From Sordariomycetes sp. S80-01Y (taxonomy: Eukaryota > Ascomycota > Sordariomycetes), in the NCBI GenBank assembly GCA_037042185.1, contig JAXQJY010000031.1:2046001-2110000 (forward strand): 64,000 nucleotides of DNA, written 5' to 3'. The notes below the pieces were generated by a model. The model was not told the DNA's origin, searched no databases, and saw only the letters and a list, made by a program, of their open reading frames with translations. This document shows positions 10,722 through 21,690 of this stretch, piece after piece (the stretch's first letter is position 1; each line of letters opens with the position of its first letter). The position numbers were made by a program, and so were the translations under genes.

Positions 10722-11445
10722 GTTGGTTTATTTGGTTGGTTGGTAGATTGGTTAGACTGTCACTTATCAAGACAGAGTTGCAGAGGTGAAGAATTTATCT
10801 CAATCACGTCAAGTGACCACAAAATCGCAACACTGCCATCATCTCCGAGAGAATCCAGTCCGTTCATATACCTCGTGCCCTCCAGCGAATCAGCACTGAG
10901 GGGTAAGGCGACATCCTACCCCGGAATGATCAATCGTAGTCCGCGGAGAAATTCTCGGAGTGTGCTCGAGTCGGCGCCAGTCTAGGCCGTCGTGGCGGGT
11001 CTTCGAGCCCTTCCCCGCATTCTGGCCATGCTGCTGGATGGAGAACCACGGCCGGTATTGAGCAGGGCTTGCGTCTGTCTAGCCAATGAGCCGTCGCGGC
11101 ATTGCAGAGCTAAGCTGTGCTTGGTTGGGCTATTCGGGGTTCTGAAGGAGGGTCGCCAGGGCCGCTAAGTTGAGCTGGGAGGATATAAGATGAGGATGGC
11201 TGCTTCGTCGTCCTGCTCGTCATGACATGGACGTTATGAGACCATTGGAATCCGGCCGACAATTTCTCCCTTGAAACCGAGTTTTTCTCCGCCTTGTTCG
11301 TTTCGGTTTGGACTACCGAAGGTGGCCGAGTGTAGCTGTCACGGGGCTCACCATTGGAAACGACATAAGAGGAGGACGTCGCCGATCGACTGGGTGTTGA
11401 GGCAGGCTCATTCTCGTGGTCAGCATCGCGAGTTCTATTACTATC
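10722..11445. promoter_or_regulatory. Shared divergent promoter (dioxygenase / permease)
   Basis: This 724-bp region separates two divergent start codons. Two GATA-factor core motifs (TTATC at 10764-10768 and TTATCT at 10795-10800, GATA on the minus strand) sit close to the dioxygenase start. I looked for a palindromic CYS3-type sulfur-control site and did not find a convincing one. Co-regulation is inferred from the arrangement. Confidence 0.4.
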
Positions 11446-13191
11446 ATGGGATTCGACGATATTGAGGGCCGTCCGGCCGCTGTCTCTACCATTTCCGACG
11501 AGGGCAGCAAAGCTCACATCGAGGTTGGTCGTGAGAACATCCACAATGCCATCGCACCACATGAGAGCTACGAAGGGCGCCACCGCTATGATCCCCATGT
11601 TGAGTGGACCGCAGCCGAAGAGAAGCGCGTCGTCCGCAAAACGGACCTGTACCTCCTCTCCTGGCTCTGCGTTATGGTAAGTGTCTTGTTATGAGTTGTC
11701 GGTCCGACGCTGACGGGTGGGCAGTTCTTTGGTCTCCAACTCGACCGAGGCAATCTCAGCAATGCGTTGGCAGACAACCTGCTGGAGGATTTGAACTTGA
11801 CCACTGACCACTACAACAATGTGAGTTGAAGCGCAATCTTCGCCACATCCAGGAGACTGACAAGAGCAGGGAACCACCATTCAGCTTGTCTGCTTCCTCG
11901 CAGCCGAATTCCCTGTCCAGTTCCTCACCAAGCGCTACGGTTTCAAGAAGGTCCTCCCCACCATGATGTGCTGCTGGGGGCTCGTCTCGACCTTCCAAGC
12001 CTTCATGACGACGCGCTCCGGCTTCTACGCCACCCGGGCTCTGATCGGACTCTTCGAGGGCGGCTTCATCCCCGGCGCCATCCTCATGGCCACCTACTTC
12101 TACACGAGTCGCGAGCTCTCCGTCCGTCTCGCGGCCTTCTGGTCCACTCTCAACGTTGCGCGCGTCATCTCGGCGCTGCTCGCAGCCGGACTGCTGGAGA
12201 TGCGCGGCATTGCTGGACGGCCTGGGTGGTTTTGGTTGTTCCTGCTCGAGGGTATCCTCACCGTCGTCTTGGGCATCATTTCGTTCCTTTACCTCCCCAC
12301 CAGCCCGACCGGAACAAAGGGTGGCATCTGGCGTAAGCCCTGGTACGACGAACGTCAAGAGGTCATCATGATCAACCGCATCCTCCGCGACGACCCCGCC
12401 AAGGGCCTCACAGGACTCAAAGAGCCCGCCACCTTCAAGGATGTCAAAGCCGCATGGGGCGACAAGTCCATGTGGGGACTCTACTTCATCGGTCTCGTTG
12501 CCTACATCCCCGCCACTCCCGTCCAGGCCTACCTCACCCTCACTCTTCGCCGCGTTGGCAACTTCACGACCCTGCAGAGCAACCTGCTCACCGCCCCGTC
12601 TGCTGCCTTGCAGATTGTTACGATGTTGGCGCTGGCTTACTCGTCCGAGTACTTCAACGAAAAGGCTTTCCACTGCTTCTTCGGTGCCTTCTGGTCCATG
12701 CCCATGTTGACGGCGCTGATTACGCTGCCGGATGGTGGTAATGAGTGGGGAAGATTCAGTCTGGTCACCTTGATCTCTGGGTACCCCTACTTTCACCCCT
12801 TGGTCAGCTCCTGGATCTCGGAGAATACCTTTGACGTCAAGAAACGTGCTCTTACAGCCGCCACATACAACGTCATCGTCCAACTGTCAGTCTCTCCCTT
12901 CCCTTTCTCTCGTCTCCACTAACCAATAGCAGCGGATCCCTCATCGGCAGCCAAATCTACCGCTCCTGGGATCAGCCTTACTACAAGAACGGCAACAAGG
13001 TGTGTGTCTCGATCTTGGCCCTCAGCTTAGTCGTCTTCGTCGTCCAGCGACAGTATCTTGTGTTTGCGAACAAGAAAAAGGCCAAGATCTGGGATGCGAT
13101 GAGCCCGGAGGAGAAGCTTGAATATCAGACGGATCAGGAGGCGAGGGAGAAGGATGGCAACAAGCGTCTTGATTTCAGATTCGCCTACTAG
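11446..13191 (+). CDS. MFS permease, allantoate (Dal5-like) family
   Basis: Exons 11446-11676, 11725-11820, 11870-12885 and 12933-13191 give 533 residues. The ATG at 11446 is taken; the frame further up only starts with GTG. The cytoplasmic N-terminus leads into the first membrane segment (LYLLSWLCVM), then LDRGNLSNA, typical of anion:cation symporters of the Dal5/Tna1/Soa1 group. About twelve membrane segments follow, with a loop between TM6 and TM7 (PTGTKGGIWRKPWYDERQ). Introns are 48, 49 and 47 nt. Family members import allantoate, nicotinate, biotin, or sulfonates and other sulfur compounds; the substrate here is unknown. The divergent TauD-type dioxygenase makes an organic acid or sulfonate attractive. 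Its 3' end lies 66 bp from the convergent GMC oxidase gene. Confidence 0.9.
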
Positions 13192-13257
13192 TGGGCCAAC
13201 CCACAGGATGGGCGGTTGTAGCATCTTAGCACGTCTCGTTTGGAGGCCCAGATCTCT

Positions 13258-15026
13258 CTACACAAGAATCATCTCGGAAGCCCGTTGGGCCACAGCGTAC
13301 AGTGTCGCACACAAGTGTCCACTGAACTGCGTAGGCAACACGCTCGCATCCACAACTCTTAATCCCTTTGCACCGTAAACCCTGAGCTCCGGATCAACCA
13401 CTCCGCCTAGTTCCCTCTTCATCATCGCCGCGGAGCCCAGGTGGTGCGAATTAGAAGAAGAAGTCTGCGACACAAAAGCCTTCCACTCCGCATCCGTAGC
13501 ATTGCCGGGCAGGGCAACCGTGCCGTTTGCTACCAGGCCGCTGGCCTCCCAGAAAGCAGTCGCCAGACGACCGGCTTCAATTTGAGTGTCGAAATCCAGA
13601 GGGATTTGCAGATATCTGGGGTCGACAACAGGCATGCCTAGGTCGTTGGCCGATTTGAGATGCACACTACCTCTGCTGAAGGGCATAAGAATCCAGTATG
13701 CGGCGACGAAGTTCTCCTGTTGAGCAGTGTTGAAAATCTCGACGAGGGTCGTATCTTCATCAAACATGACGCGATGTTGGATCTCGAAAAGTTGCTCGAG
13801 GGAAGAGGCGTCAAGGGCACCGTTACTCCAGGAAGCGGCTTGTCTAGCGTACTCGGGGATCTTACTCTTGGTCTCTTCAGCAACAGTTTCAGCCCTCTCG
13901 CCGAAAAGGTCCTTGGCCGTGGCAAAGGTTGCGTAGGGAGCGTAGCCATCGGCGATGACCTCGCCATTACCTTGGTAGATGATGACATTGTTGGGTTGGT
14001 CGATCATATTCTCGCCCACGCCGGGAAGGTTGATCACCGGCTCAATGCCAAGTTGTTCCAGATGCTTCGGATTGCCAATTCCGGAGGCCTCGAGGATGAG
14101 GGGTGACCGGAGTGCGCCGGCGGAAACGATAACCTCCTTATTGACAACAACGGTCAGTTCCTCGCCATCAGGGGTGATGTACTCGACGCCAGCAACCGTA
14201 GGCTCATCGCATCCATCTTTCCATACTAGCTTGGTCGCTGTGCCGTTGATCAAATTGAGGTTTGCGCGGTCTTCTGCTGGCCAAAGGAACGCCGTGGCAG
14301 CATCCGACCTCTGGTTCTTTGCGGGATCCAACAGCTGTGGCCAGACACTGAAACCATCCGTGGCCCCGCTGTTGACATCCTCGTTGACTTCATGGCCCAA
14401 ACCATCCCAGGCCTTTTCTGCGGTCTGATACAAGGATCCTGACTGCAGGACCGGAATGAAGCCCACAGTAACCTCCCCATCGTATCCGTGAACATTGGGT
14501 TCAAATGAAGCCCCGACTTCAGCTTGCTCAGAACTCGGCTTGACAAAGCTCTCAAGCTGTTTGTAGTACGCAAACATAGTGTCCCAGTTCCACCCTGGGT
14601 TGCCCAAGTCCTCCCAAGCGTCGAACTGCGCCTTATCGCCGCGGATATAAGTCATGCCTGTCGGCCGTCAGCGATACCCAGGCACACCTGTCATGCAGAC
14701 GAACCATTTATCAAACTCGTTCCGCCAATACCCTTTCCAGCTGGCAAATCAACAGTCATGTTTCCAAGCTGCGTCTGCGGCACACTCTCATAGCCCCAGT
14801 TCAGACCCAGGCTCTGATTCAGTAGGCTCAGCCATTGCGCCGGATCTTCAACGGCTTCGTTCCCTCGCGTATCCCAGCCGGGATCAATGACTGCTACTGA
14901 AATACCGGGGTCTGATGATAAGCGATTTGCAAGGAGGGAGCCGCAAGTCCCTGCTCCAATGACAAGGTAATCAAATGTGGCAGCTGCAGCTACGGCGCTG
15001 AATGGAAGGATGGCTTGACACCGCAT
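13258..15026 (-). CDS. Secreted GMC oxidoreductase
   Basis: Exons 15026-14705 and 14657-13258 give 573 residues. A short signal peptide (MRCQAILPFSAVAAAA) precedes the FAD-binding Rossmann motif VIGAGTCGS. GMC signature 1 (GKGIGGTSLINGMTYIRG) is restored by removing a 47-nt intron with donor GTTCGT. Signature 2 reads AGALRSPLILEASGIG. The catalytic His is in NSHHLG, and the second active-site His lies in FSGHLCATLYAVA near the C-terminus. The length fits glucose oxidase, aryl-alcohol oxidase and related enzymes, which oxidise an alcohol with FAD and pass electrons to O2 or quinones. The substrate cannot be told from sequence. It ends 66 bp from the MFS gene, tail to tail. Confidence 0.92.
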
Positions 15027-15595
15027 GTTGAGGTTCCCTCACTCTTAGATCCGTTTACCTCCGAAAATGAAGACTCGAAGAACACGAACCCATCTCGAGC
15101 ACAATAGGCCTCTGTCACGTATTTGAAGGATGGGATCGAGCCGGATCTCGGCCTTCGGTGCCTCTCTACTGCATCCTTCTCCAGGTGGTCGGGCCGTTGG
15201 ATCGGCATAATTGATTCTGCATCAGGTATAGCGTACCATGCTTCGGGTCCGGGGATGCGGAGGACTGGAGTCGGGGTGCATTTTGCGCCGAGTGCAAGTC
15301 GCGCATCTGTCTTGCCCAATCGATTGTGAGGCTCGAGGCTGTAGTGGTTGAGGACAACCAGAGCGAAAGGTATGGAGGTGGAAAAAAAGGGGTAACCTGA
15401 TTTGCGGGTGGTAGTGCGGTTGGAGAGCTTGTGTGAGACGATACGGGCGCTAGTGCAGGAACACTAACATCGAGTGGTCAGGGTCCATACGTCACCACTT
15501 TTGAGCTGCCGTAATTTCATCAACGGCGTCAGTGAGCCTCTATACCTATCACTCGTTTCTCTCACGAACTCCCATAGAAAAGCACACCAAAGCTC
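15027..15595. other. Divergent intergenic region
   Basis: This 569-bp stretch lies between the divergent GMC oxidase and DNA glycosylase genes. It presumably holds both promoters; no gene was seen. Confidence 0.4.
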
Positions 15596-16786
15596 ATGAT
15601 CTCACGCATCAGTCTCTCAAGAACTATCGGTCAATTACCACAAGCACGCATCTCCAGCAATTTCATCATGGCGCGCACAGCCACCGCGACGGCCACCTCA
15701 GAGCGCCCAAGGCGAAGCACACGCGCCGTCAAGCGTGAAGCCCCAGACTCTCCTCCAGAGGTGTCATCCACGCCTAAGCCGTCCAAGAAGGTCAAGAAAG
15801 AGCCAGTCTCTCCTTCTCCCACCAAACCCAGGATCAAGGCCGAGCCGATGACACCCATCAAAAGAGAAGACAGCGAGTCGCCGCGGAAGAAGAAGAACCT
15901 CACGCAGCAAGACAGGGAGTCCGCGCTGCAATCGAAGAAACTCTCCCAGTATGCCTCCTATTCTTCAAAGACTTCCCCGTTCCCGGACTTTCCGCGGCCG
16001 ACGCCTGAAGACTGCGTGCTGGCGCACAGCATCCTGGCCAAGCTCCACGGTGACCGCCAGCGACCCACCAACATCGTCGCGCCGAAGGACACAGCTGGCT
16101 GCGGCAACTCGCCTTCTGTTCTGGACGCGCTGGTCAGGACGATTCTGAGCCAGAACACCAGTGATAAGAACAGCAGCCGGGCCAAGAAGAGCATGGACGA
16201 AGCGTACGGGGGTTCAGACAGGTGGGACAGCATAGTAGAAGGAGGGCAGAGTAAACTTCAAAAGACTATCGAGTCCGGGGGTCTTTCGGTGGTCAAGAGC
16301 AAGGTCATCATCAACATCCTGAACCAGGTGTACGAAACCCACGGCAAGTACTCGCTCGACCACCTTTTTGACGAGCCAGACGATGAGGAGTGCATGCGGC
16401 AGATGCTCTCCTACAAGGGCATCGGTCCCAAGACCGCGTCCTGCGTCCTCCTCTTCTGCCTGCGGAGAGAGAGCTTCGCTGTCGACACCCACGTTCATCG
16501 TCTGACGGGGCTGATGGGCTGGAGGCCAGAAAACTGCAGCAGGGAGGAAACACATGGCCATCTGGATGCACGGATACCCGGTGAGGAGAAGTATCCGCTC
16601 CACGTCCTCCTCATCGCCCACGGGAAGAAGTGCGAAGAGTGCAAAGCGGGTGGTCGAAGTGCTGGAAAGTGTGAGCTTAGGAAGGCTTTCAAGAAGGGCA
16701 AAGCCAAGGGGGAGAAGGAAATCAAGGACGAGACGATGGAGGAAGCTGAGTATGAGGTGAAAAAGGAGGTCAAGGAGGAGGCGTGA
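15596..16786 (+). CDS. HhH-GPD DNA glycosylase, endonuclease III-like
   Basis: Single exon, 396 residues. A basic, Pro/Ser-rich N-terminus with possible nuclear signals (KPSKKVKKEP, RKKKNL) precedes the conserved start TSPFPDFPRPTPEDC. The helix-hairpin-helix reads YKGIGPKTAS with the Nth-type lysine, and the catalytic Asp lies in FAVDTHVHRL. These are base-excision repair glycosylase/AP-lyase features. The C-terminal metal loop shows CEECKAGGRSAGKCELR, three cysteines with spacing unlike the usual C-x6-C-x2-C-x5-C Fe-S motif, so a cluster is doubtful. A Lys/Glu-rich tail follows. A second in-frame Met at 15668 (MARTATAT) is an alternative start; the upstream one would add a possible mitochondrial leader (ISRISLSRTIGQL). 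A diverged relative starts at 63592. Confidence 0.88.
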   Translation: MISRISLSRTIGQLPQARISSNFIMARTATATATSERPRRSTRAVKREAPDSPPEVSSTPKPSKKVKKEPVSPSPTKPRIKAEPMTPIKREDSESPRKKKNLTQQDRESALQSKKLSQYASYSSKTSPFPDFPRPTPEDCVLAHSILAKLHGDRQRPTNIVAPKDTAGCGNSPSVLDALVRTILSQNTSDKNSSRAKKSMDEAYGGSDRWDSIVEGGQSKLQKTIESGGLSVVKSKVIINILNQVYETHGKYSLDHLFDEPDDEECMRQMLSYKGIGPKTASCVLLFCLRRESFAVDTHVHRLTGLMGWRPENCSREETHGHLDARIPGEEKYPLHVLLIAHGKKCEECKAGGRSAGKCELRKAFKKGKAKGEKEIKDETMEEAEYEVKKEVKEEA

Positions 16787-16949
16787 TCGTGTACATGCCG
16801 AATGTCCATCGGCCTCTATCGACTTTCTGTATACTGTACTGATCAAGGATGCTACTAAATACCAAAGACACAGGGAAGGGTATCGCCGCTATGCTAAACG
16901 CCGGTCTCATGCAAGTAAACCCCCAGGCGCCATGACTTCCGTGGCCATA

Positions 16950-17840
16950 TCAATTTGCCTCGTCGTCCAGATCCATCTGCTCCCCAACCATCCATTGCCA
17001 GCCCTCACCAGCCCTGTTCTGCTGCTCGTCCTGCGAAGCATCACCCAAGCTCTCCACCCTTTCCCTCGCCTTGACGTAGCCCCTCTCCAGGCCCTCCAGC
17101 ACCTGTCCCACTATCCAATTCAGGTCATACATCATCAGCGGGACGTCCTCTCCGCCCTCCTTCCACTTATTCCTCAGCTCCTTAGCTTTCCACAGCGCGG
17201 CGTTCACCTGACCTCTGCCCATTACCTCATGCAAGGGGTTCGCCTTATCTTCCAGCTCCTTGAGCACATTGTGATGGAAGGTGTGGTCCGCCGAGTCGCC
17301 GAACTTCCTGACCGTGGTGCCAATCTTCAGAATCTGCACGCCGAAGACCCGGTGCAACAGCTCGATGGCCTGCTCGATCCATGCGTAGAACTCGTAGAAG
17401 TCAATCTTGAAGTTCCGCTCCGCCACGTCCGGCGGAAAGGGGATCTCGCACCCCTGCACGGCGCGTTTGTAGCTCGCGTCTAGGTCGATCGACTTCCACT
17501 TCAGGCGCAGGCAGGTTTGTTCAAGCCGATGGAGGGCTTGAGCGGGAGCAAGATCTCTCGGGGGTGCGGGCGGGCGGTAGGTGGGTTGGACAACGGTGTC
17601 GCGCAGCGTGGCATTGCCGCCGTGGGCCGGAGCGTTCTGGTACGGAGGCGCTGTATTATTTGAGAGCCCATTTGGGGGGGTATAAGAGTTCGCAGAGGTC
17701 GCCGGAGGCCGGTAGGTCGATGGAGGTGGTTGCGACGACGTTCGTGGGGGGTCGTCAGGAGGAGGGTTGTTCCAGCGACGGCCGGCGTTATAGCCCGAGG
17801 GAGCGGCAGCCCACATGGAGCTTTTGATGCCGTCGGTCAT
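16950..17840 (-). CDS. Conserved-looking protein of unknown function
   Basis: Single exon, 296 residues, ATG at 17840 (the TTG upstream is ignored). The first third is rich in Pro, Asn and Tyr and disordered (NNPPPDDPP, STYRPPATSA). From about residue 110 it becomes well-ordered and helical: LHRLEQTCLRLKWKSIDLD, FYEFYAWIEQAIELLHRVFG, HHNVLKELEDKANPLHEVMG, ending acidic (MDLDDEAN). No catalytic motif, signal peptide or membrane segment is visible. I do not recognise the family. The codon pattern and structured half support a real gene. It sits 3' to 3' with the glycosylase gene. Confidence 0.7.
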   Translation of the reverse strand: MTDGIKSSMWAAAPSGYNAGRRWNNPPPDDPPRTSSQPPPSTYRPPATSANSYTPPNGLSNNTAPPYQNAPAHGGNATLRDTVVQPTYRPPAPPRDLAPAQALHRLEQTCLRLKWKSIDLDASYKRAVQGCEIPFPPDVAERNFKIDFYEFYAWIEQAIELLHRVFGVQILKIGTTVRKFGDSADHTFHHNVLKELEDKANPLHEVMGRGQVNAALWKAKELRNKWKEGGEDVPLMMYDLNWIVGQVLEGLERGYVKARERVESLGDASQDEQQNRAGEGWQWMVGEQMDLDDEAN

Positions 17841-18502
17841 TTTAACAATGCTGGGGCGCAAGGCCGTTGGAGGGGAGTTATCGCGATCTCATGGAAGACC
17901 GTGAGGAGATGTTGGTGGGGGGACGCTGGTGAACGCGTTGGCGCGTTGAGTGCCAGTCGTTACTGTCCGGATCAAGTCCACTGGCCTACCCTGTAGACAA
18001 GACATGAAACAACACTATCCGATAGATTTGAGGTGAAAATGTAGTTTAACACTGGTGAGCCCGTTTATTATTAACTAAATAGTCTCAAAGTATAGCGTTA
18101 CCATACTTATGTCATTAGAACTAGCTATGAAACCCCTATTCGAGGTCTTGTCGAGAACGATCGGTGCGATGGACGTTCGCTCTAAGGGCTCGAAAAGCGC
18201 TGGGTAAGTGAGTCGTAAAGGTCAGCCCAAGATTGTGGACGAGCTCAAGAGAAGACTCCTTGAGCCATGCGTTTACATTTAGTTGTAATGCTTTTCTCAT
18301 TGTGTCATAATCATTTCCCTAGAGTATACAGGCTTCATTTCATCAACCCATCCCATGTGCTTCGACGCCTTGTAAATACATAACCACGACAATCCCAAAA
18401 CACCACATCGGTGTCATTTTGTCGTATTGAAGCAATGGATCATTCCATACAGCATCCGGTGGAGGCAGCGTTATCTTGCATAGGTCGATCAGAACAATGC
18501 GA
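17841..18502. other. Intergenic region, no gene seen
   Basis: 662 bp between the unknown gene's start and the kinesin 3' end; AT-rich stretches around 18000-18120 and 18280-18400. Nothing coding recognised. Confidence 0.4.
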
Positions 18503-21500
18503 CTAAGAGTCTCTGTCCCTGACCTTCTTCGTCGCTTTGGCCGTGCCGATATGCGTGTTGTGAACCTACAAGCTAATTAGTCGTGGTCGGGGATCGGGAG
18601 GACGACGAGGCTTACCTTGGTCGCGAAACGTAGACTCGTTAATGTTTCCTTCAGGTGCTGCTCCAACGGCGACACCATAACGAACATGAGAGTCTTGCTG
18701 TTGCCGCCTAAGCTGTACTGAAGGAGATGGGTCAACTTGGAGTTGCGGTAGGGGATGTGGCCTGATCCACGACCTAGGGCCTCGATCACATCCCCGAGGC
18801 AGCTCAAGCTCTTGTTGATGTTCTGTGTCTCCTTCATCCGCTCACCCTCTGCCTGCGAGTGCTTGAGTCGTTCCGAGCCAGCAAGGTCAACCAAGTTGAG
18901 GGTGCCCTCGCAGCGTTCCCCGGTCGCCTTGTTCTCACCCACTAGCTTCAGGATGAAGAGTGAGTGCGATCGAGACGACCTCTCGTTCGCTTTTGTGGCT
19001 GCGACCGATCGGTTCTTCTGCGCCTCTTCCAGCATCATCTCGACCTTTGATGCTGAGTTCAGGGACACGGACTTGCAGTTGACAATGGTTGTTTGCTTGC
19101 GAGCTTCGTCGTGGCGGATCTCCAGCTTCTTCGAAGATCCACTCGGTGTCAGCAGGTCATTGAGCTCTTCATTGTACACCTCGACGAAGGAGCCCTCCAT
19201 CGTGTACTCCCACGATTTCTCCTTCAGTTTGTTGATAGTTTCGTAGATCATATGCGTCGCCCTCGGGATCATGCCGTCGTCGGCGGACATGGTGTAGGTC
19301 TTTCCAGAGCCCGTTTGACCGTAGCAGAAAATGCAGACGTTGTATCCATCAAGAGCGCTTTGCACCAGCTGTGAGATCTCACCAAAGATCTCCTCATTTT
19401 GCGTACCAGGCACAAAGACGCGGTCGAACTCAAATGGGTAGTTCTTCCGCGATACCACACCTAGGCTGCTTTTCTCCTCGGGACCGGCCAGCACAATCTC
19501 GGCTGAAGTCTTCTCATCTGGGAAGTTCATCTTGGCCTCGTCGCCCTCTGCCTCGTCCAACGCTGGCCGGACTCGACACATGACACGAATGTTGCCCTTG
19601 AGCTCTTGGTACTTGTTGAAAAGCACCCGTCGTTCTGTTTCTTCCTTGATGAGCTTGTCCTTCGCCTCGTCTGCCGCACGCAAAGCGTCCTGGAGGCGTG
19701 ACTCCATGCTGGCAAATGAGTCGGACTGAGCCTTGCTGTCGGATTCGAGGAACTCGACGTGCGACTTTAGAGAGTTGATCTTGGCTTCGAGGGTTGTGTT
19801 CGAGGCCGACAGCTCAGAGATATTGCTTTGTAGGCTGCTCTTAAGTGATCTTTCTCGCTCGAGGTCGCCCCTCAGCTCATCCAGCTGTGCTCGCATCTCC
19901 TGCATCTCGCGGTCTCGTCGGTGGATGGTGGTCTCGAGATCTTGGTGATCGTTGCCCATCCGCTGCCGGAGATCTTGTATTTCACGGTCCTTCTTTTGTC
20001 GCTCATCCTCGAGCTCCTGCTGATAGTGCCGGGTGAGGCCCTCTATCCGTTGCTGGTGCTCCTGTGATTCCTGCTCCTTCAGATAATCGAGCTCGCGACT
20101 CAGCTCGTCCACTGCAGTACGGTGCTGCCTTGATAGATCGTCGACGGTATCGCGGTGTTGCCTATTTAAATCGTCCACCTGACGGCTGTGGTCCCACTCC
20201 TGCTTCTCCATATCAAGCCGCAGTCTTCGCTCCGCCTCACGCGACTCGTCGAGTGAGTTTTTGAGTGCTTCATTTCGGTCTTCGAGTTTTTCTCGGTCGC
20301 GCTCAAGTTCAGTCACTAGATGGTTAGGAAGGTCTAGGTGGAAGCAGTGGTCATCTTACCTCTTGTCTTTGCCAGCTCCAGTGCATTTTCGTGGCTCTTA
20401 CGCTCCCCCAAGGTGGTATTCACCATGTCCTTCAGCTCCTTAAACTGCGACTCCATGTCTCCCACGCGACCATCGACATCCCATGCTTCATAATTAGTTA
20501 GATTTGCTTCTTTCCTCAAGAATTTGGCAGGGGTGATGGTTTTCGAGGGGGAGGATTTCAGGAATGATATGATGTTTTCGACTTGGATAATCTTCTTCAC
20601 CACTTGGTCCTTGCTCGGTGTCTCAGGAGCCTCCTAGGCCTGGGACGCAACGAGCTCGGGCGCGGCGGGACAGACGTTTTCCTTGTTGCACTTGTTGGGC
20701 CGTCGAGAGGGGATGTTGGTGATGACGGGAGGGAAAGGGGTCTCGGATGAGGCGGATGACCGAAAGGATGTTGCGGACGAGGTTCGGGAGATCGCTTGAC
20801 TCCTCCCCGCGCTGCGGTCATTGATGTTGAGATGCCTCATGCCAGTGATCAGAGAGCTGTCTCTGGGGGTATTCGGCGGCGGTTTTGTTGTACGTGTCTG
20901 TTGCCGAAGCTTTCGGCGGTGTAGTGACTCGATCGGTTCCTTGGGCGGGAGCATCGTACCATTACTGGTGTCCTTGTCTTCTTCCAATTCTTCGCGACGG
21001 TGGGCATGTGATGTCTGGGGCCGCGCATATTGGCTCTTTGACCTAACATGTCCAGGGCGACCACTGCGCTGTGTCTGTGATCGATCGAAGTTGTTGTGCC
21101 GGCCAGGGCCTTGACTTTTAGCAAAGCTACCTGTTGAGGTGGCCAAGGTTTGCCTTGAGGGTTGCGGTATTTTAAGCTATTTCACTTGGGTTAGCTCATA
21201 TTGAACACCAACATTTCATGTAAACACAACATTGCCGGATGAAACGCCGCTGTCCAGGACTGCATCATCTTGTATCATTTGCAAATGACACAAGACCCTC
21301 GTCCACCGCCAAACTCGAAAGGGTCTCCCAGTAATCTGGTCACCGCGCGGGCTGGAGCCTGGGTGTTCAGAGACCCAGGGGGCAACCAACAGCTCTGGTC
21401 CGAGAAGACACAGTACGCTGTGTACCAGCCAGTCGGCTACCCCGTGTAGAATTTGGTGTAGATGGAGAGGCAGTGAGGGCGGGAGGAGTTTGGCAATATG

Positions 21501-21690
21501 GAACGGCATGGCGAATCGGCACGAGCCTCCGTAGTGATATAAGACGTCGAAGACTTACCCCGGAGCCGCTGACGAGGGACTGACCCTTGATGCTTCTGGT
21601 TGAGGCAGTCGCCATCGCGGGCTTCGTGTATTCGCCTGCTTGCACGGATAAAGGTTTCCTCTTTGCTTCGGACTGGGCTGCTGCTGCCAT
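18503..21690 (-). CDS. Kinesin-14 (KlpA/Kar3-like) C-terminal motor
   Basis: Exons 21690-21559, 21176-20360, 20315-18616 and 18565-18503 read as one frame of about 902 codons, interrupted by a TAG at 20634-20636. The N-terminus is basic and Ser/Arg-rich with a KEN-like motif (NKENVC) and ETPSK. A long coiled coil spans the middle (DDLSRQHR, ELSREL repeats). The neck YQELKGNIRVMCRVRP precedes the motor, the mark of minus-end-directed kinesin-14. Motor motifs are GQTGSGKT (P-loop), NERSSRSH (switch I) and LVDLAGSE (switch II). A last 63-nt exon gives VHNTHIG and a basic tail. It should act in mitotic spindle assembly. The TAG may mark a 42-nt intron (phase-0 GTCTGT donor, CCTAG acceptor), a true early stop, or a sequence error. 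Without it, translation could begin at the Met at 20456 and keep coil and motor. The first intron (382 nt) is unusually long. Confidence 0.85.

Noticed and set aside
10722-11445. CYS3-type sulfur-control palindrome in the divergent promoter
   Set aside because: I searched for ATG-N4-CAT forms and found no convincing match.
11756-12883. 375-codon minus-strand frame
   Set aside because: Antisense to the MFS permease; acidic Gly/Glu-rich product typical of a shadow frame.
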